A stretch of 10,596 bases of DNA from an uncultured Bacillaceae bacterium (lineage in GTDB: Bacteria; Bacillota; Bacilli; Bacillales; Caldibacillaceae), in contig CALGYZ010000096.1 in the NCBI GenBank assembly GCA_937934645.1, forward strand, positions 1 to 10,596. Reading direction: 5' to 3'. The stretch's first letter is position 1; each line of letters starts with the position of its first letter. Made by a program: the position numbers and the translations under genes. The notes under the pieces are model-generated. The model searched no databases and was not told the DNA's origin. It saw only the letters and a program-made list of their open reading frames with translations. Positions 1-7,232 of this stretch are shown here, piece by piece.

Positions 1-470
1 GCCATCCGTCAGGAAGGATTGATTTACCGGAAAATAAGCATGTTTACCGCTCATACGGTGAATGCATATTTTCTACCGGTAAAATAATACCGGATACGTA
101 TATTTACGAATGGAATAAAGGGGAAACTATTACCCTGCCAAACGGAAACCAATTAGTCATGAAGTCAGGGGATAAAGAGATTGAGGAAAGCAATGACACC
201 TTTCGTCTAGGTCCGGAAACGACCTTTCCGCTGTATGTCAGAACAAGAAAGCCCGGTGACCGGATCCGGCTTAAAGGAATGAACGGAAGGAAAAAAATTA
301 AATCCATATTTATCGATAGTAAAATTCCGAGGCCGGAGCGGGATGAATGGCCGATCGTAACTGACAGGCACGGAAACATTTTGTGGGTGCCGTCATTAAA
401 AAAGTCATCGTACGAGCATACCGGGCGTTCTGATCGCAGTATCATATTACAATATATAAAAACAGACTGA
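1..470 (+). CDS. tilS: tRNA(Ile)-lysidine synthetase, C-terminal part (5' end outside window)
   Basis: The frame is open from base 3 to a TGA at 468-470, giving 155 residues, about the last third of a protein of roughly 470 residues. TilS uses ATP to attach lysine to C34 of the CAU-anticodon tRNA-Ile, so that it reads AUA. The catalytic N-terminal PP-loop domain is not in the window. What is visible is the C-terminal tRNA-binding domain: an early HPSGRIDLP segment, then VRTRKPGDRIRLKGMNGRKK and a late ILWVPSLKKS segment, all typical of Bacillus TilS. An internal ATG at 159 is not the start, because the family-like sequence continues upstream of it. It lies 21 bases before hpt, as in B. subtilis, which suggests co-transcription. 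Identification rests on the C-terminal motif and synteny. Confidence 0.93.
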   Translation, partial: HPSGRIDLPENKHVYRSYGECIFSTGKIIPDTYIYEWNKGETITLPNGNQLVMKSGDKEIEESNDTFRLGPETTFPLYVRTRKPGDRIRLKGMNGRKKIKSIFIDSKIPRPERDEWPIVTDRHGNILWVPSLKKSSYEHTGRSDRSIILQYIKTD

Positions 471-491
471 AACCTGGGAGGAAAAAATTGC

Positions 492-1028
492 ATGAATCAA
501 GACATTGAAAAAATTCTGGTAACTGAAGAGGAAATTCAACAAAAGGTTAACGAACTGGCCAAAATTTTATCTGAGGAATATAGAGACAGATTTCCGCTCG
601 TCATCGGTGTATTAAAAGGTGCATTACCTTTTATGGCCGATTTAATCAAACGGATGGATATATACTTGGAAATCGACTTTATGGATATATCCAGTTACGG
701 CGGCGGAACGGTTTCGAGCGGGGAAGTAAAAATCATTAAAGACCTTGATACTTCTGTTGAGGGGCGGGAAATCATCGTTGTTGAGGATATCATCGACAGC
801 GGGTTAACGTTAAATTATCTTGTTGAGCTGTTCCGGTACCGAAAGGCAAAATCTATTAAAATCGTTACCCTGCTTGATAAGCCTGAAGGAAGAAAAGTTG
901 ATCTGAAAGCCGATTGGTCCGGATTTATCATTCCGAATGAATTCGTCGTCGGCTACGGCTTGGATTACGATGAAAAATACAGGAACCTTCCGTATATCGG
1001 GGTTTTAAAACCGGAAGTTTATTCTTAA
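492..1028 (+). CDS. hpt: Hypoxanthine phosphoribosyltransferase
   Basis: A 178-residue cytoplasmic purine salvage enzyme that transfers the phosphoribosyl group of PRPP to hypoxanthine (and usually guanine), giving IMP and GMP. The PRPP-binding loop VVEDIIDSG is at residues 96-104 with the two acidic residues ED. The LKG motif is at 41-43, the flexible-loop SSYGGG at 67-72, and the base-binding C-terminal segment FVVGYGLDYDEKYRNLPYIG at 151-170. Length and motifs are complete for the family. The ATG at 492 is preceded by GGGAGG at 476-481 with 10 bases of spacing, which fixes the start. It follows tilS closely and precedes ftsH, the conserved Bacillus order. No clear terminator follows, so readthrough into ftsH is likely. 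Confidence 0.96.
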   Translation: MNQDIEKILVTEEEIQQKVNELAKILSEEYRDRFPLVIGVLKGALPFMADLIKRMDIYLEIDFMDISSYGGGTVSSGEVKIIKDLDTSVEGREIIVVEDIIDSGLTLNYLVELFRYRKAKSIKIVTLLDKPEGRKVDLKADWSGFIIPNEFVVGYGLDYDEKYRNLPYIGVLKPEVYS

Positions 1029-1169
1029 ATTGAAAAATTTGTGTCCGGAAGGGTATCGACAAAAACATTATTTTCGTTTGCAACTTTTTTATATTTCTAT
1101 AATTTTTAACCGGATAAAACGTTACCGTTTCGAAAGGTTTTACCATTCGCCAGCATCGGTACCGATAAC

Positions 1170-1197
1170 TTGTAATACACCGAATTCCTGTGATAAT
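1170..1197 (+). promoter_or_regulatory. Sigma-A-type promoter for ftsH
   Basis: TTGTAA (1170-1175), a 16-base spacer and GATAAT (1192-1197) with an extended -10 TG at 1189-1190. Predicted transcription start is near 1203-1205, about 30 bases before the ftsH ATG. A 12-bp perfect palindrome ATCGGTACCGAT (1155-1166) sits immediately upstream of the -35. The promoter overlaps an in-frame GTG at 1190, which argues against that GTG as the ftsH start. This is pattern matching only; no start site has been measured. Confidence 0.6.
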
Positions 1198-1234
1198 ATT
1201 TAATAAGTTTGTTTCCTTTGAGAGGAGGTCAAGG

Positions 1235-3220
1235 ATGAATCGTATATTTAGAAATACTATTTTTTACCTTTTATTACTACTCGTATTAATCGGTGTGATC
1301 AGTATTTTTACTGATGGACAAGAAACCGAAGAAAAAATGACATATAACGAATTTATTACTCATCTTGAAAACGGAGATATATCATCATTTACCGTTCAAC
1401 CGGAGAGACAAGTTTATTATATCACCGGTAAATTAAAAGACAGTGAAGAAAATGAAACCTTTACGGTTAATGTATGGAGCAACCCGGCCACACTGGATAA
1501 GATTGAGGATGCGGCCAATGCAACAAATACGGAAATGGAATTTGAAATGGCCAAAGAAACAAATGGCTGGGTACAGTTGTTAACATCAATGATTCCGTTT
1601 ATTATTCTGCTTTTCTTTATATTTTTCCTCCTCAATCAATCCCAAGGCGGCGGCGGCCGTGTCATGAACTTCGGGAAAAGTAAAGCGAAACTCTACAGCA
1701 ATGAAAAAATTAAAGTCCGGTTCAAAGATGTTGCCGGTGCAGATGAAGAAAAGCAGGAGCTTATTGAAGTTGTTGAATTCTTAAAAGATCCCCGCAAATT
1801 CTCCGAGCTCGGTGCCAGAATACCGAAAGGCGTTCTCCTGGTCGGGCCTCCGGGAACAGGTAAAACATTACTGGCCCGTGCAGTTGCGGGTGAAGCAGGT
1901 GTTCCGTTCTTCTCCATAAGCGGTTCCGACTTCGTTGAAATGTTTGTCGGTGTCGGTGCATCCCGTGTCCGCGACCTCTTTGAAAATGCGAAGAAAAATG
2001 CACCCTGTATTATTTTCATTGACGAAATTGATGCTGTTGGAAGGCAGCGTGGTGCCGGTCTCGGCGGCGGTCACGATGAACGGGAACAAACCCTTAACCA
2101 GTTGCTTGTGGAAATGGACGGATTCAGTTCCAATGAAGGAATTATCATTATTGCAGCGACAAACCGTCCGGATATTCTGGACCCTGCTTTGTTGCGTCCC
2201 GGACGTTTTGACAGGCAAATCACCGTTGACCGTCCGGATGTTAAGGGCCGTGAAGCTGTATTGAAAGTGCATGCGCGCAACAAACCGCTGGATGAGTCCG
2301 TTGATTTAAAAACAATAGCCATGCGTACTCCGGGCTTTTCCGGTGCAGATTTGGAAAACTTGTTGAATGAGGCCGCGCTTGTTGCCGCAAGGGCCAATAA
2401 GAAGAAAATCGATATGAGTGATATTGATGAAGCAACTGACCGGGTTATTGCCGGACCTGCGAAGAAGTCTCGTGTAATTTCTGAAAAAGAACGGAGAATT
2501 GTTGCATACCATGAAAGCGGTCATACGGTAATCGGTCTTGTATTGGATGATGCGGAAATGGTGCATAAGGTTACCATTGTTCCCCGGGGACAAGCAGGCG
2601 GTTATGCTGTAATGCTTCCGAAAGAAGACCGTTACTTCATGACAGCCCCTGAACTGAAGGATAAAATTACCGGCCTTTTAGGCGGCCGTGTTGCCGAGGA
2701 AATTGTCTTTGGCGAGGTAAGTACCGGTGCATCCAATGACTTCCAGAGAGCAACCGAGATTGCCCGCCGGATGGTAACCGAATTCGGTATGAGCAGACTT
2801 GGTCCGATCAAATTCGGTCAATCCCACGGACAAGTATTTTTAGGCAGGGATTTGCACAATGAACAAAATTATTCTGAGAAAATTGCCTATGAAATTGACA
2901 AAGAGATCCAGCGTATTATTAATGAGTGTTACGAAAAGGCCAAAGCCATTTTAACCGAACACAGGGAGCAGCTGGAAAACATTGCCCAGGCCTTGCTTAA
3001 AGTGGAAACCCTGGATGCCAAACAAATCCGTCATATTTTTGAACACGGCACATTGCCGGAAGAAAATGCCGGTGAAACGGTTACGGATGATTCAAAGCCG
3101 TATGCAGGCGACAATAAACAAAATGATATGAAAATTAATATTTCGAAAAAAGATGAATCAGAAATAAAAAAAGATGACGACGAACAACAATCGGACCAAA
3201 GCCAAGAAGACGAAAAGTAA
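1235..3220 (+). CDS. ftsH: ATP-dependent zinc metalloprotease FtsH
   Basis: A 661-residue membrane-anchored AAA+ protease that unfolds and degrades membrane and short-lived cytosolic proteins as a hexamer. Residues 7-25 form the first membrane helix, followed by an extracytoplasmic domain and a second helix at about 117-135. The AAA domain has Walker A GPPGTGKT (204-211), the pore-loop FVG (237-239), Walker B IIFIDEID (259-266), and the second region of homology through RPGRFDR (321-327). The protease site HESGH is at 426-430, with probable third zinc ligand D502. An in-frame GTG at 1190 would add 15 residues, but it overlaps the promoter -10. The ATG at 1235 has AGGAGG at 1223-1228 and gives the family-typical MNRIFRNTIFYLL start. 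The last ~50 residues are a charged, low-complexity tail rich in Asp, Glu, Lys and Gln, making the protein somewhat longer than B. subtilis FtsH. Confidence 0.97.
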   Translation: MNRIFRNTIFYLLLLLVLIGVISIFTDGQETEEKMTYNEFITHLENGDISSFTVQPERQVYYITGKLKDSEENETFTVNVWSNPATLDKIEDAANATNTEMEFEMAKETNGWVQLLTSMIPFIILLFFIFFLLNQSQGGGGRVMNFGKSKAKLYSNEKIKVRFKDVAGADEEKQELIEVVEFLKDPRKFSELGARIPKGVLLVGPPGTGKTLLARAVAGEAGVPFFSISGSDFVEMFVGVGASRVRDLFENAKKNAPCIIFIDEIDAVGRQRGAGLGGGHDEREQTLNQLLVEMDGFSSNEGIIIIAATNRPDILDPALLRPGRFDRQITVDRPDVKGREAVLKVHARNKPLDESVDLKTIAMRTPGFSGADLENLLNEAALVAARANKKKIDMSDIDEATDRVIAGPAKKSRVISEKERRIVAYHESGHTVIGLVLDDAEMVHKVTIVPRGQAGGYAVMLPKEDRYFMTAPELKDKITGLLGGRVAEEIVFGEVSTGASNDFQRATEIARRMVTEFGMSRLGPIKFGQSHGQVFLGRDLHNEQNYSEKIAYEIDKEIQRIINECYEKAKAILTEHREQLENIAQALLKVETLDAKQIRHIFEHGTLPEENAGETVTDDSKPYAGDNKQNDMKINISKKDESEIKKDDDEQQSDQSQEDEK

Positions 3221-3232
3221 AATAAACGTGTT

Positions 3233-3261
3233 AAAAGCTGACTTTTTAAGTCAGCTTTTTT
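3233..3261 (+). terminator. Rho-independent terminator after ftsH
   Basis: A perfect 12-bp stem AAAAGCTGACTT / AAGTCAGCTTTT with a TTT loop (3245-3247), ending in six T residues (3256-3261). It starts 12 bases after the ftsH stop codon. It separates the tilS-hpt-ftsH unit from coaX. Because the arms are A- and T-flanked it could also work on the opposite strand. Confidence 0.92.
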
Positions 3262-3435
3262 GTAGTTTAAAAATCATTTTCAAATTTTAAATGGGCTTCA
3301 TTAACAGCGGGGACTTTTACTGTTATGCAAAACTTTTAACATTGTACTTTTATCCAACGTTTCATTGAAGAGCAGGTAAGAACAGAGCTGTACTGATAAA
3401 AATGGTTTGAAAGGTTTCTCTTTCCTTCTTATTTA

Positions 3436-3444
3436 TGGTAATAT
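3436..3444 (+). promoter_or_regulatory. Possible extended -10 promoter for coaX
   Basis: The extended -10 motif TGGTAATAT lies about 60 bases before the coaX start. There is no good -35 at 16-18 bases; a TTGAAA at 3407-3412 is 26 bases away, too far. A promoter is expected here because ftsH ends in a strong terminator. The rest of 3262-3504 shows no gene and no convincing structure. Confidence 0.35.
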
Positions 3445-3504
3445 TTTTTTGATCATTTCACACATGGAGAAAAATGGCATAAAAAATACAAAGTTGGTGA
3501 CACA

Positions 3505-4269
3505 ATGATTCTTGCAATGGATGTCGGAAACACAAATATCGTCTTGGGGGTATATGAACAAGATGAACTGAAACATTATTGGCGGATCGGGACAGACCGG
3601 AATAAAACCGAAGACGAGTACGGCTTGCTTATTAAATCATTGTTTGAGCACGAGAAAACTCCATTAAACGGTATAAACGGGATTATCATTTCATCGGTTG
3701 TGCCCCCGCTTATGAATGCTTTGGAAGGAATGTGCATCAAATACTTCGGTATCGAACCGCTTATCGTCGGACCCGGCATAAAAACCGGGCTGAATATTAA
3801 GTACGAAAATCCGAAAGAAGTTGGTGCCGACCGGATTGTTAATGCCGTAGCCGCGATTCATGAGTATGGTAGCCCGCTGATTATCATCGACTTTGGAACG
3901 GCAACGACATATTGTTATATTGATGAAGGCGGGCATTACATGGGCGGTGCCATAGCCCCGGGTATTCAAATTTCGACGGAAGCGCTTTATATGAAGGCAG
4001 CCAAGCTGCCAAGAATCGAAATTGCCCCTCCGGGTAATATCATCGGTAAAAATACCGTTGAAGCGATGCAATCCGGAATTTTGTATGGTTATGTCGGACA
4101 AGTGGAAGGGATTCTATCACGGATGAAAGCCCAGGCGAAGAAAAATCCAAAAGTTATTGCTACCGGGGGATTGGCCGGTTTAATAGCGGAAGAGGCGAAA
4201 ATAATTGATATTGTCGATCCGTGGTTAACATTAAAAGGTTTACAACTGATATATAAACGGAATAATTAA
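3505..4269 (+). CDS. coaX: Type III pantothenate kinase
   Basis: A 254-residue ASKHA-fold kinase that phosphorylates pantothenate, the first step of coenzyme A synthesis. Unlike type I and II kinases it is not feedback-inhibited by CoA and needs a monovalent cation (family knowledge). Visible motifs are the N-terminal phosphate loop DVGNTNIVLG (6-15), GADR (107-110), DFGTATT (129-135), GGAIAPG (147-153), ATGG (219-222) and DPWLTLKGL (238-246), in the right order and spacing. Length is normal. The start at 3505 fits the family pattern M-I-L-A-M-D-V-G-N-T-N, but its Shine-Dalgarno is weak (GGTGA at 3496-3500), unlike neighbouring genes. hslO follows after 42 bases with no terminator between, so the two are probably one transcript. 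Confidence 0.96.
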   Translation: MILAMDVGNTNIVLGVYEQDELKHYWRIGTDRNKTEDEYGLLIKSLFEHEKTPLNGINGIIISSVVPPLMNALEGMCIKYFGIEPLIVGPGIKTGLNIKYENPKEVGADRIVNAVAAIHEYGSPLIIIDFGTATTYCYIDEGGHYMGGAIAPGIQISTEALYMKAAKLPRIEIAPPGNIIGKNTVEAMQSGILYGYVGQVEGILSRMKAQAKKNPKVIATGGLAGLIAEEAKIIDIVDPWLTLKGLQLIYKRNN

Positions 4270-4311
4270 GATAAATATAAAACATCATTATAACTGGAAG
4301 GAGTTCGTCAA

Positions 4312-5193
4312 TTGGGAGACTATTTAGTTAAAGCGATCGCCTATAACGGGGAAGTCAGGGCTTATGCCATACGTTCGACTGATACTGTCAGCGAAGCACA
4401 AAAAAGGCATGATACATGGGCTACTGCCTCCGCTGCATTGGGCCGAACATTAACAGCCGGTGCCATGATGGGGGCAATGCTGAAAGACGACAGCAAGATT
4501 ACGGTGAAAATTGACGGTGGCGGACCGATCGGCATTATATTAGTCGATGCAAAGACAAATGGAGAGGTCCGCGGGTATGTTCAAAATCCGCATGTTGATT
4601 TTAAAACGAATGAACACGGTAAGTTGGATGTCAGACGGGCTGTCGGTACAAACGGCACACTGACGGTTGTTAAAGATTTAGGTTTAAAGGAACAGTTTTC
4701 AGGCCAGGTTCCGATTGTTTCCGGAGAAATCGGGGAAGATTTTACTTACTATTTTGCCGTATCCGAACAAGTTCCTTCTGCAGTGGGTGTCGGTGTACTG
4801 GTGAATCCGGACCACACAATTTCTGCTTCCGGCGGATTCATTATACAGATGATGCCCGGTGCCTCCGATGAAACGATTACGGAAATTGAAGAGCGCCTGA
4901 AAACAGTAGAACCTGTATCAGTCCTTATTGATAAGGGAATGACACCCGAGGAGATTTTAAATCATATATTGGGCGGGGGGAATGTCCGCATATTGGAATC
5001 TGTTCCGGTCGAATTTAAGTGCAGCTGCTCAAAAGATCGCTTTGGCGAAGCATTGATTAGTCTAGGGAAGAAAGAATTGCAGGAAATAATCGTTGAAGAC
5101 GAGAAAGCGGAGGTACAATGTCATTTTTGCAATAATACGTACATGTTCTCAAAGGATGAGCTGGAAGAGCTTCTCCGGCAAGCAGGGAATTAA
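4312..5193 (+). CDS. hslO: Hsp33 redox-regulated molecular chaperone
   Basis: A 293-residue cytoplasmic holdase chaperone. In the reduced state four cysteines bind zinc; oxidation releases zinc, forms disulfides and activates it to hold unfolding proteins under oxidative stress. The cysteines are present as C-S-C (C237, C239) and C-H-F-C (C270, C273). The N-terminal substrate-binding domain is recognisable from the ASAALGRTLTA, GGGPIG and DVRRAVGTNG segments (residues 39-115), and length matches the family. The start is TTG at 4312, preceded by GGAAGGAG at 4296-4303 with 8 bases of spacing; no in-frame ATG gives a full N-terminus. It is probably co-transcribed with coaX. In B. subtilis the yacD gene follows; here cysK follows directly. 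Confidence 0.96.
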   Translation: MGDYLVKAIAYNGEVRAYAIRSTDTVSEAQKRHDTWATASAALGRTLTAGAMMGAMLKDDSKITVKIDGGGPIGIILVDAKTNGEVRGYVQNPHVDFKTNEHGKLDVRRAVGTNGTLTVVKDLGLKEQFSGQVPIVSGEIGEDFTYYFAVSEQVPSAVGVGVLVNPDHTISASGGFIIQMMPGASDETITEIEERLKTVEPVSVLIDKGMTPEEILNHILGGGNVRILESVPVEFKCSCSKDRFGEALISLGKKELQEIIVEDEKAEVQCHFCNNTYMFSKDELEELLRQAGN

Positions 5194-5221
5194 AATAATA
5201 ATTTGATTTTTTACAAATTTA

Positions 5222-5251
5222 TTGACAACCGGCAGGATAAAAGACTAAAAT
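5222..5251 (+). promoter_or_regulatory. Sigma-A promoter for cysK
   Basis: A consensus -35 TTGACA (5222-5227), an 18-base spacer and TAAAAT (5246-5251). The predicted transcription start is near 5258, about 37 bases before the cysK ATG. An A/T-rich stretch (5191-5221) upstream could act as an UP element. Confidence 0.8.
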
Positions 5252-5252
5252 G

Positions 5253-5282
5253 TAATTAAACCAATTAAAATACTAGGAATTA
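5253..5282 (+). promoter_or_regulatory. Candidate CymR-type operator in the cysK leader
   Basis: An A/T-rich segment just downstream of the -10 has TAATT at 5253-5257 and inverted AATTA at 5278-5282, and contains CTAGGAATTA. In B. subtilis and Staphylococcus, the cysteine regulator CymR represses cysK by binding A/T-rich sites with a GGAATTA-like half. The resemblance is from memory of that motif, and the palindrome is imperfect, so this is a suggestion only. The position, covering +1 and the region before the Shine-Dalgarno, would suit repression. Confidence 0.35.
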
Positions 5283-5294
5283 GGAGTGTTCGGT

Positions 5295-6218
5295 ATGTCA
5301 AAGTATGTAAATAGTGTTACGGATCTGATAGGAAAAACGCCTATTGTAAAACTGCAAAATTCAACAGATGAAAACTCCGCCGAAGTTTATTTAAAACTTG
5401 AATTTTTTAATCCGGGAAGCAGCGTAAAAGACCGGATTTCACTGGCTATGATTGAAGCTGCGGAAAAGAAAGGACTGCTGAAAAAAGGAGATACCATCAT
5501 CGAGCCGACCAGCGGAAATACAGGGATCGGCCTGGCGATGGTCGCGGCTGCAAAAGGTTACAAAGCTGTTTTAGTTATGCCGGAAACAATGAGTATTGAA
5601 AGAAGAAGGCTGTTGCGTGCATACGGTGCCGAGCTGGTGTTAACCCCGGGTCCTGAGGGGATGAAAGGTGCAGTCAATAAAGCGACGGAACTGGCGGAAA
5701 AGCATGGTTACTTCATGCCGCAACAATTTGCTAATGAGGCAAACCCGGAAATACACAGAAAAACTACGGGTCCGGAAATTGTTGAGCAAATGGGTGAACA
5801 GCTGGATGCCTTTATCGCCGGTATCGGAACAGGAGGAACAATTACCGGAGCCGGTCAAGTATTAAGGGAAAAATATCCGGAAATTAAAATTTATGCCGTT
5901 GAACCGAAAGATTCGCCGATTTTGTCCGGCGGAAAACCGGGACCTCATAAAATTCAAGGCATCGGCGCAAACTTTGTGCCTGAAGTACTGGATACGGACA
6001 TTTATGATGAAGTCATTACTGTTTCAACGGAAGAAGCTTTCGAAGCCGCTCGTAAAGTAGCCCGCAACGAAGGAATTTTAGGCGGAATATCCGCAGGCGC
6101 TGCTATACATGCAGCTTTTGAGGTGGCGAAAAAACTCGGAAAAGGCAAGAAAGTGCTTGCAGTCGTTCCGGATAACGGAGAGCGGTATTTGAGTACAAAG
6201 TTATATGATTTTGAATAA
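5295..6218 (+). CDS. cysK: Cysteine synthase A (O-acetylserine sulfhydrylase)
   Basis: A 307-residue PLP enzyme that makes cysteine from O-acetylserine and sulfide. The PLP lysine is K45 in NPGSSVKDR (39-47). PTSGNTG (71-77) binds the substrate carboxylate, GTGGT (178-182) binds the PLP phosphate, and GGISAGAA (263-270) is near the PLP ring. B. subtilis has SSG where this protein has SAG. An in-frame GTG at 5286 overlaps the Shine-Dalgarno TAGGAG (5281-5286); the ATG at 5295 sits 8 bases after it and gives a family-typical start. It has its own promoter and is followed by a terminator, so it looks like a single-gene unit, consistent with separate control by cysteine status. In B. subtilis, CysK also acts as a partner of CymR. 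Confidence 0.97.
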   Translation: MSKYVNSVTDLIGKTPIVKLQNSTDENSAEVYLKLEFFNPGSSVKDRISLAMIEAAEKKGLLKKGDTIIEPTSGNTGIGLAMVAAAKGYKAVLVMPETMSIERRRLLRAYGAELVLTPGPEGMKGAVNKATELAEKHGYFMPQQFANEANPEIHRKTTGPEIVEQMGEQLDAFIAGIGTGGTITGAGQVLREKYPEIKIYAVEPKDSPILSGGKPGPHKIQGIGANFVPEVLDTDIYDEVITVSTEEAFEAARKVARNEGILGGISAGAAIHAAFEVAKKLGKGKKVLAVVPDNGERYLSTKLYDFE

Positions 6219-6247
6219 AGCCTGGAAACCGGTTTTGCGGAAAAATC

Positions 6248-6332
6248 AGGTTGTCTGAAAATAGGGGGCTGTCTTCCGGCCGGGAAGACAGACCCGTAAA
6301 TTTTTTGGACAACCTTTTTCTTTTTATTTTTT
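6248..6332 (+). terminator. Two-tier terminator after cysK
   Basis: An inner perfect 9-bp hairpin, CTGTCTTCC (6269-6277) / GGAAGACAG (6283-6291) with a 5-base loop, is followed after nine bases by six T residues (6301-6306). An outer stem pairs 6248-6261 (AGGTTGTCTGAAAA) with 6302-6315, 14 bp including two G-T pairs, and is followed by a T-rich run to 6332. The T run of the inner terminator forms part of the outer stem, so the two are alternatives or successive stops. It separates cysK from the folate genes. Confidence 0.75.
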
Positions 6333-6343
6333 TCCTGCGGATT

Positions 6344-6352
6344 TGGTAAAAT
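6344..6352 (+). promoter_or_regulatory. Possible extended -10 promoter for the folate cluster
   Basis: TGGTAAAAT is an extended -10 with TG one base before TAAAAT (6347-6352). The region 17 bases upstream is T-rich with no good -35. A promoter is expected between the cysK terminator and folP, and this is the best candidate. Predicted start is near 6359, about 28 bases before folP. Confidence 0.42.
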
Positions 6353-6386
6353 ATTTTAAGACTTGGGAAAAAGGCTGGTGTTTTGA

Positions 6387-7211
6387 TTGTCGCATATTAT
6401 AAAAGCAGGAACATATGAACTGGATTTGAAGGAAAAAACGTATGTTATGGGCATTTTGAATGTTACACCCGATTCCTTTTCAGACGGAGGAAAATATACA
6501 AATGAAGAAGAAGCTTTAAATCATGCCATTCAAATGATTGAAGACGGAGCGGATCTTATTGATATCGGGGGAGAATCGACCCGTCCAGGTTTTGATCCGG
6601 TGTCAGCGAAAGAAGAAATTGACCGTGTTATCCCGGTTATAGAACAGCTTGTGAAAAACATATCTGTTCCCTTGTCCGTCGATACATATAAAGCGGAAAC
6701 AGCGAAAGCGGCCGTAGAAGCAGGTGCTCACATCATTAATGATATTTGGGGTGCGAAAAAAGACCCGGAAATTGCCGACGTGGCATTCGAATATCAAGTG
6801 CCGATTATTTTGACCCACAACCGGGAGGAAATGAATTATCAGTCTTTTATCAGAGACTGTTTATATGATTTGTATGAAAGCATTAATATTTGTAAAAAAC
6901 GCGGTGTCAGGGATGAACAAATCATTTTGGATCCTGGTATCGGATTTGCCAAGACGTATGAACAAAATTTAGAAATGATGCGAAATCTGGATAAGCTTGT
7001 TTCCCTCGGTTATCCGGTTTTATTGGGAACTTCAAGAAAATCAATGATCGGAAAGGCGCTGGATCTTCCGGTTGACGAGAGGATGGAAGGTACGGGGGCG
7101 ACAGTTTGTTACGGGATTATGAAAGGATGTCATATCGTCCGTGTTCATGATGTAAAAGAAATGTCCCGGATGGCAAAGATGATAGATGTGTTGACAAAGG
7201 AAAAACAATAA
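6387..7211 (+). CDS. folP: Dihydropteroate synthase
   Basis: A 274-residue TIM-barrel enzyme that joins p-aminobenzoate to 6-hydroxymethyl-dihydropterin diphosphate, giving dihydropteroate; it is the sulfonamide target (called sul in B. subtilis). Motifs in order: NVTPDSFSDGG (25-35), DIGGESTRPG (59-68), SVDTYKA (97-103), NDIWG (118-122), LDPGIGF (181-187), TSRKS (215-219) and VRVHDV (251-256). The start is TTG at 6387 with a weak Shine-Dalgarno (AAAGG 6370-6374 or GGTG 6377-6380). The next in-frame ATG falls inside the first strand at residue 21, so TTG is preferred, although the exact N-terminus is less certain than elsewhere. In B. subtilis pabB-pabA-pabC precede it; none is present here. 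folB follows after 21 bases. Confidence 0.96.
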   Translation: MSHIIKAGTYELDLKEKTYVMGILNVTPDSFSDGGKYTNEEEALNHAIQMIEDGADLIDIGGESTRPGFDPVSAKEEIDRVIPVIEQLVKNISVPLSVDTYKAETAKAAVEAGAHIINDIWGAKKDPEIADVAFEYQVPIILTHNREEMNYQSFIRDCLYDLYESINICKKRGVRDEQIILDPGIGFAKTYEQNLEMMRNLDKLVSLGYPVLLGTSRKSMIGKALDLPVDERMEGTGATVCYGIMKGCHIVRVHDVKEMSRMAKMIDVLTKEKQ

Positions 7212-7232
7212 TGTTATTGGCGGGGAAAGAAG

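Noticed and set aside
1190..1234. GTG start at 1190 giving FtsH 15 extra residues
   Set aside because: The GTG overlaps the predicted -10 and lies upstream of the likely transcription start; the ATG at 1235 has a perfect AGGAGG and the family N-terminus.
1693..2593. Several overlapping reverse-strand frames within ftsH
   Set aside because: They are antisense shadows of a strongly conserved + strand gene, with no ribosome sites or recognisable motifs.
3464..3508. 14-codon frame before coaX whose TGA overlaps the coaX ATG, and a two-codon ATG-GCA-TAA frame at 3474 after GGAG
   Set aside because: The 14-codon frame has no Shine-Dalgarno. The two-codon frame has one, but such short frames are common by chance; no conservation can be seen from one sequence.
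5200..5219. AATTTG / CAAATT hairpin after hslO as a terminator
   Set aside because: Only six A/T-dominated pairs and no T tract after it; it more likely reflects the A/T-rich upstream region of the cysK promoter.
5286..5294. GTG start at 5286 for cysK
   Set aside because: The G of the GTG is the last base of the Shine-Dalgarno TAGGAG; ATG at 5295 is correctly spaced.
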